Source: Porphyra umbilicalis (taxonomy: Eukaryota; Rhodophyta; Bangiophyceae; Bangiales; Bangiaceae). From it: a DNA stretch of 64,000 nucleotides. The translations under genes and the position numbers were made by a program. Below are positions 54,761 to 64,000 of the stretch, piece after piece. Each line of letters begins with the position of its first letter. Positions within the stretch are counted from its first letter, which is position 1. The notes under the pieces were generated by a model. It was not told the origin of the DNA. It was given only the letters and a program-made list of their open reading frames with translations, and made no database searches. Location of the stretch: assembly GCA_002049455.2 (NCBI GenBank), contig KV918767.1:304256-368255 (forward strand), given 5' to 3'.

Positions 54761-56916
54761 ATGGGCACCTCTTTGGCCGCTCAGCGGCGACTCCTTACCC
54801 TCCCCCTACCAGTGTCTCCCTCTCTCTCATCACCCCTGTTTTCTTATTCCCCCGCTTCCCCCCACTGCGTCGGCCGTGTGCGGTTGGTACTGGCGGCGCT
54901 GGTCGCGGTGCTCGCCCTCCCTCTGGCCGCCGCCACGGCCGCCGCCGCCACGGCCGCCGCTACCCCCCCTGCCACCGCCACCCCTGCTGCGCTGGTCCCC
55001 GGCGACACGTGCAAGCGGTACGTCCCGAGCCGGTGGCTGCTGTCGTCCCCGCCTTGGGCGCCCCCGACGTGCCCGTGGCGCACTGGCGGCCGGCCGGCCG
55101 TGCCCCTGGCCGCCGCCGTCGACGAGGCGACGGCAGCGGATGCGGCCGCGGCGGCGGCCGTCGTTTCCTCTCGTAGAACCGCCGACACCAATGGCAGCCA
55201 CGTCGGCGGCGGCGGCCGTGGCGGGAGCAACGCCCCACCCCCGCTCCGCCCCGTCGTCATTATCCTGACGCACACGGCGGTGGCCAACCTCCGCCGCACG
55301 CTCATGGCGCTCGCGCGCACGCCCGCTGCTGACCGGGCGCCCTATACCTTTGTCGTGAGCGTGGATGTTGGCGGCGGCATTGCACCCGTGCGGCGGCTGG
55401 TACGGAGCGAGTTTAGCGACCTGGGGGTGGCCGTGTGGGAGGGCCCCCCGCCGCCCGTGGACGAGGAGGAGGGTGACGGTCCGGCGGGGGGGGGGTGAAC
55501 GACGCAGCGCAAGAAGTACGCCGGCGGCGGCGGCGGCAGCGGCGGCGTCGGTGGCTACCGCCGGGCGGTGTGCGCGGGGCCATTGCGGCCCATTATGCGC
55601 GCGTGCTCAACCGGGCGTTCCCGCCACCCGCCGCGTCGGCTGCCGCCACCAATGACCAGGACGGTAGCGGCTCTGGCGGCACCGGCAACGGCGCCGGCTA
55701 CACCCACGCGGTGCTTCTCGAGGACGACCTGGAGGTGGCCCCCGACTTTTTCGCCTACTTCTCCGCCACCCTCCCCCTCCTCGACGGCGACGCGTCGCTT
55801 TTTTGCGTGTCTGCGTGGAACGACAATGGGTACCCGCCGTGGGCGGCCGATGAAAGCGCCCGCACCCGCACCGACTTTTTCCCCGGCCTCGGCTGGGGCG
55901 TCGCCCGCCGCGCCTGGGCCGGCCCGCTGCGGGCGTCGTGGGGCACGCTCGCCGCCCCCGACGGGCGCGCCGCCGCCGCCGCCCCCCCCCCGTCGGCGCG
56001 GCGCCCGTGGGCGCTGACGCCCGCCGCCGTGGCGGCGGCGGCGGCGGCCACGACCGGGTGGGACCACTGGCTGCGGCTGCCGCGCCAGTGGGCGGGCCGC
56101 GAGTGTGTCGTGCCGGCGGCGCCGCGGGTCGTGCACTTTGGGGGGGCGGGCAGCGCCAACGTCGGCGCCCCCCAAGCGCGGCTGCTGTCGCGGATGGGGG
56201 TGGCGACGAGGCGGCCCGTCGCCTACTCGGACGCGGCACGGCTGACGCGCGCCGCGGCCGACGCGGATGGGGCGGCGGCCGTGGCGGCGGCGACGCGCGT
56301 GTCGGCCGCCGTCGCGGTGGCTGCCGTCGCCGCGGAGGTGGGGGCCGGGTCCCCCCGCCCCCCCCCGCGCACGCTGCTGGTGCTGTACCGGCGGGAAGCG
56401 TTTGCGCGCGCCGTGGCGCGCCCGCTCGGCATCTTCCCGTCGCCCCGCGGCGGCCGCCGGGGCGTCATCCGCTTGACGACCGGCCGCCTGACGCTGCTGC
56501 TCGCCGACGTGCGGGGGTGCCCGTACCTCCGCCCCCCCGAGCGGGTCGCGCCCCGCGCCGACGCGTGGGCGACCGTGGCCGCCCGCGGGGAGGCGTGCGC
56601 GGCCGCGTGCGCGGTCACGGGGGCGCCGGCAGGCCGCCCCGCGCCCGCCACGGCCGCGGGCGCGGGCGGCGGGCGGTGTGACGCGTCGGCGGCCGCGTGG
56701 CTCAATGACTGCACGGTGCTCGCGGCGTTGACGGGGTGCGGCGGGTGCGGCGTGGAGACGGGGGCGGACCTCCCCGCCGCGGTCGTGGGGGACGATGGCC
56801 ACGCGTTGGCGACCGCGGGGTTGTGTTTGGTCGTCCCGGAGGGGGGGGGGGGGGGGTGCGGCGGGCACTTTGCGCACACCCGCCGCGCGTGTGCGTGCGT
56901 GCCGCGGGGGGCATGA
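54761..56916 (+). CDS. GT13 GlcNAc-transferase-like protein with Cys-rich tail
   Basis: This is probably a Golgi GlcNAc transferase of family GT13 (MGAT1/POMGNT1 kin), using UDP-GlcNAc. The ATG at 54761 (MGTSLAAQRRLLTLPLP) precedes a signal anchor (LVLAALVAVLALPLAAA). The first Rossmann-like part is RPVVIILTHTAVANLRRTLM. The core follows: HAVLLEDDLEVAPDFFAYF with the metal-binding EDD, FCVSAWNDNGYPPW, RTDFFPGLGWGVARRAW and GWDHWLRLP. The frame changes at a 10-G run (55486-55495), which I read as an assembly length error. After residue about 500 a separate C-terminal section follows, with spaced cysteines (GEACAAACAV, RCDASAAAWLNDCTVL, CGGCGVETGADLP, TRRACACVP). Its spacing resembles the Cys-rich C-end of MGAT5-type transferases. 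That last comparison is from memory. Confidence 0.85.
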
Positions 56917-57583
56917 GGGGGGGGGTGAGAGGCGGGGGCGGGGTAGGAAGACCACGACCTGCGCGGCATTTTCGCGCGCAGCCCGCGCACTCCCGAGACG
57001 CAAAGTTTTCACGTGCGGTACAGTGATTTCTCGCTTTCAGATCGCCGGCCATGAGATCGTTTCCGAAATAACCTGCGTTTCCAGGTCGTCAAGGGGGGTG
57101 AATATGAAAACTTGCAAGGGCCTTGCCAAATCACCCCCGGCCTTGTAGCGAGTACGCACGGTATCGCGCCATCGAGACAAGGAGATCAACTTTGTGCGCC
57201 GAGTTGGTGCACGTGATCCGTGATCCATCGCTGATGGCAAGCCATAGCTCCGGCGCTCGCGGGTGACCGCCCAACATGATGGCGCCGCCCTGCGGCGCTA
57301 CCGTCGTCGTTGACGCCGTCTTTTCCGGGCCGCGAGGCTGCAGGTAAGGCCGTCCTTTGCACCACGCAGCCGTGTCCTGTGGGATTCCGGCGTGTCGCCC
57401 TGTCTTCTTAATGCCGCCCCCCCGCGCGGCCCATCAAGCCCCCGCCCCCCTTGTCGCCGAGCCGTTGCCGGTGGTCGCTGCCCGGTGCTCCCGGCCGTCG
57501 CCACGGTGCGCACCCTCTTCAAGAGACGCGCACTCCCCTTCTTCCCTCCCTTGTCTTTTTGTGTTGCGCCGCGCGCTACCGCC
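56917..57583. other. Spacer between GT13 and the DUF4336-like gene
   Basis: 667 bp, moderately GC-rich, with a less GC-rich middle (57000-57150). No coding sequence or clear element is seen. It must hold the promoter of the downstream gene. Confidence 0.45.
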
Positions 57584-58461
57584 ATGGGGCTCGAAAACAC
57601 CGACGTCCTCCGCTTGCCGTCGGGCACCTACGCGCGCGTGCGCCCCCACGGTCCCCTGGAGCTGGTCTTTGGCGGCGGCCCGGCGCCCGCCGACGGCACC
57701 CCCCCCCCGACGGCCTATGGGTGGTCCACGGTACCTTCCCCATTGCGGGCATCCTCCCCTTTCCCCGCACCATGGCCGTCGTACGCACCGGCGGGCGCCT
57801 CGTCCTCGTCAATGGCATGCGGCTGGACGGCGCGGGGGAGGGCGCCCTCAAGGCCCTCGGCCCCATCGCGGCGGTGGTGCGTCTCGGCGCCTACCACGGC
57901 GTCGACGACGACTACTATGCGCGGGTGCACGGGGCGGCGGTGTTTGGGCTGACGGGCATGTCGACGCCGCGGGGGGAGGGCGGCGCGGCGCCCCGCTGGC
58001 TGGTGCCGCCTCTGCCCGAGCGGGTGGCGTCGGCTGCGCCGACGGCGGCGCTGCCGGCGCCCGCTGAAGTTGGGTGCCCCATCCCCGGCGCGCGCGTGCA
58101 CGTGTTCCGCCTGGTCAAACCGGAAGCCGCCCTGCTGCTGCCGCCAATGGGCGGTGGCGGCGCCACCCTCATCCTCTGCGACGCGCTCATCAACGTGCCC
58201 GACGATCCGCCGCTGCTCGGGTGGCTGCCGCGGGTGCTCCTGCGGCTCGGCGGGTGGACGGGCTTGCGCCAAGAGGCGCTGTGGTACGGGTGGCAAAAGT
58301 CCCTGGGTGGCCTCGACGACCGTGGCATGCGGTCCGAGTACGACCGGCTGTTGGCTGAGATGCAATTTGAGGCGGTCGTCTTTGGGCACGGCGCGGTCAT
58401 CCGGGAGGGGGGGCACGCGGCGCTGTCCACCGCCATTGACAAGCACATGCCGAATGAGTAG
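57584..58461 (+). CDS. DUF4336-like (metallo-beta-lactamase-fold) protein
   Basis: The ATG at 57584 in good context (gccATGG) begins MGLENTDVLRLPSGTYARVR. A C10 run (57699-57708) then shifts the frame. The second frame continues WVVHGTFPIAGILPFPRTMA, VVRTGGRLVLVNGMRL and LGPIAAVVRLGAYHGVDDDY. This matches the DUF4336 pattern, in which an MBL-like fold starts from a conserved FPRxMxVVR strand. The usual HxHxDH zinc motif is not visible; only GAYHGVDD stands in its place, so it may not be a hydrolase. Later conserved parts are LILCDALINVP and a final VVFGHGAVIREGGHAAL. The total is about 292 residues. Function is unknown. Confidence 0.72.
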
Positions 58462-59738
58462 GTGTGTCGGTCTCATGCAGCCAGCGCGCGGGCGTTCATC
58501 CGATTGCCTGTCTTTTGTATTCTTGCCTGGTTTTCTCTTGCTTCTGCCGAGATGTTAACATTCCCTTTTCTGTCCATCTCGCCCAGCCGCTGCCAAGAAG
58601 AGAGGAGGACACAGCGTGAGGCCCGTTCCGTGACATGGATCCGGGTTTGTGTTGCCCGTTTGTTACGCCACAAACCCGGCGTCACACCGGTCAGAGCATT
58701 CCGGGACATCAGGCAGGATATGGGTATGTGATGTCAATGAATGTAAGTACACAAGATAATTCAATATCTGCACTCCAATCTCAATCGTCCGCGGCTTTCT
58801 GTCCACCCGCTGGCGCACGTGTGTAGCAACATTGCTGATCGGCACGGGCGCTGCGGCGCGCACCGTGTGGCGACACGCACCACCGCGGGTGGAGAGAGTG
58901 ACTAGAGGGGCGTGCCCACACCGCGGCACCCTCTGCGTAAGCTCACACAGCTGCATCTCCGGTTGGCGTCTGACGCGGGATGGCTCCCGTCACCGGTCCC
59001 CTCACAGCGCAAAAAGGTAAAGAACGAGCAGGCTGTGGCGGGAAGCGGTGTGGCCGCGTACGAATACGAAAAAGCCGACTGTGTGAGCTGCTGCGTGCGG
59101 TGGGAGGAGGTGTGACCCGCGCAACTGCAGCGCAGCGGCTGCGGCCTCGGCCGACGTGCGGTGAGATCACTCGACACCATTCCCTCGCCAATGCACCGGA
59201 AAACTCTTGCGTCACTCCGTCCGTGATCGATTCTAATTCTCCAGGCAGGCCATTCAGCCTGCCTCGTCACATGGCTCCGGCCGAGTGGCGCAAGCCAGGC
59301 ATGCCTGGGATCGGCATGGGCAAGTTTAGCACGTGGCAGAATTCAGCCAACCAGCGTTCGACAACGCTTGTCACAAACACCGTCACAAACACGGACCCAT
59401 GTCACGGAACGGGCCTGAACGAGTACATGCAGTGCATGCGCCTCCAGAGCGGCACCACGCTGGTTCCTCCTCGACACCGCCGAATCGATCAAAGATTTGA
59501 GAAATCGGCGACTGCCGCTTGCAAACGCTCGAATCGGCCTCTGCTGGCAGTCCGCCAACCCCGTTCCTGTTGGCATCGTGGATCGTGAAGTGCCCCCTTT
59601 GCCTGCCAGCCTCTTTTGCCGTCCCGCCCCTCTCCCCACGCCGCTTGGCGCCCCTTTTCCAGCCCCCCCCCCCACCCTCATCCTCATCCCCGCGGTCAGG
59701 CAGGCTTCCGTATTCTTCCTTGTCGCTCGACTGCCACC
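58462..59738. other. 1.3 kb spacer with a stem-loop
   Basis: No gene is recognised between the DUF4336-like gene and succinyl-CoA ligase. It contains an 11-bp stem-loop (58641-58679) and a pyrimidine-rich stretch leading to the ATG at 59739. Confidence 0.5.
58641..58679 (+). other. Perfect 11-bp stem-loop
   Basis: CCGGGTTTGTG (58641-58651) and CACAAACCCGG (58669-58679) are exact reverse complements with a 17-base loop, 180 bp after the upstream stop codon. It could be a 3'-end structure or a small mobile-element remnant. Confidence 0.65.
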
Positions 59739-60689
59739 ATGATGCGGGTGCCCGCGTCGCGGCTGGCCGCCGCCGCCGCCTCCCTGTCGACGGCGGCCAC
59801 CCGCCGTCCCTACCCTGCCGTCGACGCCTCGACGCGGGTGCTGGTGCAGGGCTTCACCGGCAAGCAGGGCACCTTTCACGCGGAGCAGGCGCTCGCGTAC
59901 GGCACCCACATTGTGGGCGGGACCAACCCCAAGAAGGCCGGCAGCACCCACTTGGACCGCCCCGTGTTTGCGACCGTCGAGGAGGGGATGAAGGCGGGCG
60001 CCAACGCGTCGCTCATCTTTGTGCCCCCCCCCGGCGCGGCGGCGGCCATTGAGGAGGCGGTCACCGCGGAGATGCCCCTCATCGTGTGCATCACGGAGGG
60101 CATCCCCCAAAAAGACATGGTCCGCGTCACGGGGCTGCTGCGCGACGCGACCGGCTCGCGGCTCATTGGCCCCAACTGCCCCGGGATCATCAAGCCGGAC
60201 GTGTGCAAGATGGGCATCATGCCCGGGGAGATCCACACGCCCGGCAACATTGGCGTCGTCTCCCGCTCCGGCACCCTCACGTACGAGGCCGTGCACCAGA
60301 CGACGGCGGTGGGCCTCGGGCAGAGCTTGTGTGTGGGGATTGGCGGGGACCCGTTCAACGGCACCAACTTTATCGACTGCCTCGACTTTTTCCTCGCCGA
60401 CCCGGCGACGGAGGGCATCGTCATGATTGGGGAGATTGGGGGGACGGCCGAGGAGGCGGCGGCAGACTTTTTGGCGTCGTCGCCCGTCAAGAAGCCAGTC
60501 GTCAGCTTCATTGCGGGTGTGACGGCGCCGCCGGGGCGGCGGATGGGCCACGCCGGCGCCATCATTTCGGGCGGCAAGGGGACCGCCGCGGACAAGATTG
60601 CGGCGCTGGAGGCGGCGGACGTGACGGTCGTGCGATCGCCGGCGGGGATTGGGGCGGCGATGAAGCAGCGCATGGAAGCGCTTGCGTAG
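59739..60689 (+). CDS. SUCLG1: Succinyl-CoA ligase alpha subunit, mitochondrial
   Basis: This is the alpha subunit of the TCA-cycle enzyme that converts succinyl-CoA and ADP or GDP plus phosphate to succinate, CoA and ATP or GTP. It is a single exon of 316 residues. The ATG at 59739 in context ccaccATGA starts [20 protein letters not shown], an Arg/Ala/Ser-rich mitochondrial presequence of about 25 residues. The CoA-binding motif is [19 protein letters not shown]. Next come [21 protein letters not shown] and [11 protein letters not shown]. The phosphohistidine loop [14 protein letters not shown] places the active-site His near residue 271. All core motifs are present. Confidence 0.97.
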   Translation: MMRVPASRLAAAAASLSTAATRRPYPAVDASTRVLVQGFTGKQGTFHAEQALAYGTHIVGGTNPKKAGSTHLDRPVFATVEEGMKAGANASLIFVPPPGAAAAIEEAVTAEMPLIVCITEGIPQKDMVRVTGLLRDATGSRLIGPNCPGIIKPDVCKMGIMPGEIHTPGNIGVVSRSGTLTYEAVHQTTAVGLGQSLCVGIGGDPFNGTNFIDCLDFFLADPATEGIVMIGEIGGTAEEAAADFLASSPVKKPVVSFIAGVTAPPGRRMGHAGAIISGGKGTAADKIAALEAADVTVVRSPAGIGAAMKQRMEALA

Positions 60690-61012
60690 GGGGGCAGCGT
60701 GTACGTTTGCGGGGGGGTGAGGGGGACGTGGCAAGTAGGAGTGTGATGCGGGCGGGGGAAGAGGAACAGCTCTGTACGATGTACCAAAAATTAGGGGCGT
60801 AACTACATGCGCAAACACCGATCCCTTAACCAGGCCGATTAGCGAGGCTGCAGAGCTGTCCGTTGTCATCTTGGTCTGTTAGGCGCACTCGCCGCGGAGG
60901 TTGCGCCCGCGGCGTCGGCGACGACGCCGTCGTCTTCCTCGGCCGGCTCGACGGCTGGTGACCGGCTGCAGAAGTCACAGGCTCGTGCGCGGAGCGCTGC
61001 TTTAGCTCTATC
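60690..61012. other. Spacer before CIAO2
   Basis: 323 bp between tandem plus-strand genes. No coding sequence or obvious promoter motif. Confidence 0.45.
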
Positions 61013-61818
61013 ATGAATTCCGTGGGTGTTGCGGACAACCCGACGCCCCAAGTGCGGAGTGTCGACCGCTCGGCGCCCGTGGAGGATTCTTCCCTCGCCG
61101 CACGAGTTTTCGGTACGCGGTGCCGAGCCTCCACGTCTGCAACACGGGACAGCGATGCCCCGCTGTGAGCCCTTTCCGCGTGCTTGTCCTCCACCGCTTT
61201 CGCCTCCACCTCTCTGGTCCTAACGTACAGCTGCCATTTGTCCTCCTGCTGCACCCACCCCCATTCCTCGGTCCCCCCCGTGCGTCTGCTGCCCGCCCAG
61301 AGAGCATCCGAGACATCCGCGACCCAGAACACCCCAACACCCTCGAGGAGCTGTCGGTGGTCGACCGCGACTGCGTCACCGTCACGGAGCGCACGCCCGG
61401 CTCGGGCCTCGCCTGGGGCACCGTCGCCATCGCCTTTACCCCCACCGTCCCGCATTGCAGCTTGGCGAGCCTCATCGGCTTGTCCATCCGGGCAAAGTTG
61501 GACGCCGACGGCATCCTGTCGCCGGCGCCATGGACGTCGGGGGGGAGCGACGGGAGCCCGCCCAGCGGCGGCGGGCTGCTGGTCGCCGCCCCCGCCGCTG
61601 TGGCCAATGGCGCGGGCGCGCCGGCAGGGGCGGTGCCGTCCCCGCGCTACTACAAGCTGGACGTGTCGGTGGCGCCCGGCACCCACACGACGGCGGCGGA
61701 AATCACCAAGCAGCTCAATGACAAGGAGCGGTGTGCGGCGGCGCTGGAGAACCCCAACCTGCAGCGGATGGTCGCGGGGTGTATGCCGCCCGAGGTGGTG
61801 ACGTTGGCGGGACGCTAG
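61013..61818 (+). CDS. CIAO2: MIP18-family cytosolic Fe-S assembly protein (CIAO2)
   Basis: This is a targeting factor of the cytosolic iron-sulfur assembly machinery. With CIAO1 and MMS19 it delivers clusters to nuclear and cytosolic enzymes. Exon 1 (61013-61112) encodes MNSVGVADNP to SLAARVF. A 188-bp phase-1 intron (donor GTACGC) follows. Exon 2 (61301-61818) continues ESIRDIRDPEHPNTLEELSV. The total is 205 residues (family about 155-165). Conserved text includes VAIAFTPTVPHCSLASLIGL with the reactive Cys, KLDVSVAPGTHTTAAEI and KERCAAALENPNLQRMV. The extra length is a Gly/Ala/Pro loop between RAKLDADG and RYYKLDVS. The exact paralog (CIAO2A or CIAO2B) cannot be told. Confidence 0.95.
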
Positions 61819-62558
61819 GGGGGGTGGGCGTGATGGGATGCATGTGCTTTTGCATCGGCCAGAGCGTCGACGGACCTTGTACAGGTGCTGAGCTGGTAAA
61901 ACTGCTTGCGACTCGCGATGCCACCCGTGTCGCGGGTGCGTGCCGGGGCTGCTCCCTCCACGCCGTGGCCCGGGCACGACTGCCAACACGCCGGTGGCGG
62001 CTCGACATCCACCCATCGCGCACGCATCGCCCAACGGGACTGTGTTTGCTTAGCAAGGAATGTCCACACGTGCCCCCACGCCCACAAATCACGCGACAGG
62101 TTCCCCGTCCTACGAGTGCACACGCACACGCCCACACACAGCGGCTCCCGGTCCCGACAAGGTCACCGCACGGAGCAAAAAAATTGGTTTGATTCTAGGG
62201 GCATCCACCCACGCGCGCCGCAGTAGGACAGGGAACCAGCCGCAGCAGCGGCGGGCCACCAACCAAGTCGCGGCCAACGCCCACTCAAAGCGCCGCAACG
62301 GCACCACGATTGCCGGCAGGGCCCCCCTCCCACCCCACCAGCCGCCCCACCGCTGCGCCACCCGCGGCCGCTGCCACCACCCTCTGGCCGCATGGCCGTC
62401 CCGGTGGTGCACCCCGACGGCACGCAGCGACCGCCCGCTCCGACCGCCCGCGACACCCACCCCCACCTCCGCGTCCCGCCCGTCCCGCCCGGCCGCACCC
62501 ACCACCACCACCGCCTCTCCCACCACCCAAGGTCCCCGTAGCCGGCATCGCATCCGCT
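61819..62558. other. Convergent 3' spacer
   Basis: 740 bp between the stops of CIAO2 and eL43. Contains an A7 patch (62177-62183) and CA-rich sequence at 62100-62145. No gene is seen. Confidence 0.5.
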
Positions 62559-62843
62559 CTACATCTCGGCCGTCTCGCGCAGACGCCGGATGGTCGACCG
62601 CATCTGCACCGCCGCCTGCGTGTTGACCGACCACGCGCCGCCCGCAATGATCTTGCCACACGTCTTGGCGTTGCACTTCCAAATGCCAGTGGCCGTGCGC
62701 TTCACGCTGTTCTTGCCGCAAAAGGGGCAAGTGTACTTCATCCGCTGCCCAATCTCCATGTTCTTGGCTTGCTTCCGCAGGGACGCACCGTAGCGGGTGC
62801 CGTACTTGCCCATGAGGCCGACCTTGCGCGTCCGCTTGCCCAT
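62559..62843 (-). CDS. RPL37A: 60S ribosomal protein eL43 (L37a)
   Basis: This zinc-binding protein of the large ribosomal subunit is a single exon of 94 residues, the usual length. It starts [20 protein letters not shown] and ends [10 protein letters not shown], as in other eukaryotes. The zinc ribbon is [18 protein letters not shown] followed by C-NAKT-C. The second pair is therefore C-x4-C, whereas yeast, animal and plant proteins that I remember have C-x2-C. No intron is seen. Confidence 0.97.
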   Translation of the reverse strand: MGKRTRKVGLMGKYGTRYGASLRKQAKNMEIGQRMKYTCPFCGKNSVKRTATGIWKCNAKTCGKIIAGGAWSVNTQAAVQMRSTIRRLRETAEM

Positions 62844-63570
62844 GGTGAAATGGGGGGGAGGGGGGACAAGGAGTCTGACTTGGGGGGGGGGGGGGGGGGG
62901 GGGGGGACCGCGGCGGAACAGCGGCAGGGGGCGGGGAGGATGTGGTGGTATGTACGAGCTCCGAGCGGGAAGCGGATGGACAGGGGCACTGGCGGTGTGC
63001 GTGACCGCGACGACGCCAGGCCGATTCGGCCGCGCCGGCCCAAATCAGAGGACCATCGAAGCAATCGACAAAATATGGGGCGGGCTTGACCGCATCTCCA
63101 CCGACCCGACCACAGCTGTCCCCCCGTGCTGATACTGCAAGTACAACACTTGAACACTCGACGACCGAGCGCGCGCGGGCCCCCCAGGCAAGACTCCTAC
63201 GTAGCGCTCGGTACCATGCCCGGCACGCCGTGACCTGTCACCCCGTCGCGCCCCGCGCGGCACACGAATCGCCCACGTCACGGCGCTTCGCACCGAACCC
63301 CCCCCCCGGCAGATCCCCCCCCCGCCGGCAGGCACCAGCGGCGGCGGTCCCCCCACTGGCGACCCCCCGCGCGCGCGGCGGTGGCGCGCCGCCGCCGCCG
63401 CCGCCGGCGCCACCCCCCCGCGCGCCGGCCGGCCGGCCGGTCGGCGCGGCCGCGCCGGCACCGCCCCCCGCGCGCGCGGCCGCGGCGGCGCGCGGCCGCG
63501 CCCGCGTCTGCCACGCGGCGCGGCACGCGGCGGCGGCGGCGGCGGCGCCAGGCCGGCGGCGGCAGACGAG
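62844..63570. other. Promoter side of eL43 with a 25-G tract
   Basis: An uninterrupted run of about 25 G lies at 62882-62906, about 40 bp upstream of the eL43 start codon (a C run on the coding strand). From 63230 to 63560 the DNA is a CG-rich desert like that at the window start. No gene is seen. Confidence 0.55.
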
Positions 63571-64000
63571 CACAGCACGTTGTCAAATTGGGTCACAGAG
63601 AACTTAAAATATATGCGAACCGTGAGAGGTCGTGAGAGAAATGTTTTTCCATGCAGCAAACCTCGTGACACCATCCTCGCAAATGTCGCTGTGTCGATCT
63701 CTAAAAGGCTCTGTCTGAGAAGGCTTTCTGACACCCCCAGAGACCTTCTTACCCCACCCACCTGGTCACCCCTACCCATGTGCGTACTCGTCTACTCCCA
63801 ATAGCTGCGGGCACCGCCCAACCACGGACACTTGTGCTTGCCTCCTTTCCTGTCCTCTCCCACTCCTTTCTCCTGCTGGCAGGGGGGGGGGGGCGAGGGG
63901 GGCTGCACATACATGCCGAGGGGGTCGGGGAGGATGGGGGCGCAAACGGTGTCGCTAGAGTGGGACGGCTGCTGGCATTGCCGTGCAGAGCTCTGGCAGG
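63571..64000 (-). repeat. Right arm of the near-identical long inverted repeat
   Basis: Reverse complement of 53086-53516 with one substitution and one homopolymer difference. It begins abruptly at cacagcacg (63571) after unrelated GC-rich sequence and runs past the window end. The true length of the repeat is therefore at least 430 bp. Confidence 0.93.

Noticed and set aside
53086-64000. Long terminal repeat pair of a retroelement
   Set aside because: The arms are inverted, not direct, and enclose ordinary host genes.
1-64000. tRNA, rRNA and CRISPR arrays
   Set aside because: No cloverleaf with B-box-like GGTTCGANTCC, no rRNA-like conserved stretch and no spaced direct-repeat array was seen on reading.

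Overview
The window is nuclear DNA from an intron-poor, very GC-rich unicellular-type or algal eukaryote. It carries eukaryote-only housekeeping genes (CCT7, RPA2, AP-1 sigma, DCAF7, GNL2, SEC11, CIAO2, eL43, calcineurin B). Third positions and spacers are extremely GC-rich, proteins are padded with Gly/Ala/Pro/Asp tracts, and introns are few and about 190-350 bp long. That mix resembles bangiophyte red algae (Porphyra/Pyropia type). This lineage is an inference from composition and gene architecture, not a proven assignment.

Layout. 1-1511 is a GC desert. 1512-11602 is a 10.1 kb DNA transposon bounded by perfect 22-bp terminal inverted repeats. It encodes a spliced TNP2/Plavaka-like transposase with an N-terminal C2H2 finger (minus strand) and a divergent basic/acidic accessory protein of unknown function (plus strand). 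The spacer between them holds three 144-bp tandem units, each with a 16-bp perfect palindrome. After another GC desert come a hypothetical Ala-rich protein (14.8-15.9 kb), a GT61 glycosyltransferase (minus, 16.3-18.7 kb), a second GC desert with complementary (CGGG)n/(CCCG)n tracts, calcineurin B, CCT7, RPA2, an SDR-family protein, a single-pass membrane protein, AP-1 sigma, DCAF7, a NUDX9/NUDT22-like Nudix hydrolase, a SelD-associated type FAD oxidoreductase, GNL2, SEC11, and a 1,408-residue protein with RS repeats and C2-like domains.

48.3-54.8 kb has no recognisable gene, and most of it is less GC-rich. It ends in one arm of an almost identical inverted repeat (53086-53516) whose partner (63571-64000) runs off the window. 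Between the arms lie a GT13 glycosyltransferase with a Cys-rich C-terminal extension, a DUF4336-like protein, succinyl-CoA ligase alpha, CIAO2 (MIP18) and ribosomal protein eL43.

The genes form no operon-like pathway. They serve protein folding, secretion and glycosylation (CCT7, SEC11, GT61, GT13, AP-1 sigma), ribosome assembly (GNL2, eL43), DNA replication (RPA2), Fe-S assembly (CIAO2) and mitochondrial metabolism (succinyl-CoA ligase).

Three structural patterns stand out. First, introns sit extremely close to the start codon. In two genes (calcineurin B, AP-1 sigma) the first coding exon appears to be the ATG alone. Second, host donor sites follow GTRCGT rather than GTAAGT. Third, five host genes lose frame exactly at G or C homopolymers of 9-14 bases, which points to assembly length errors rather than pseudogenes.
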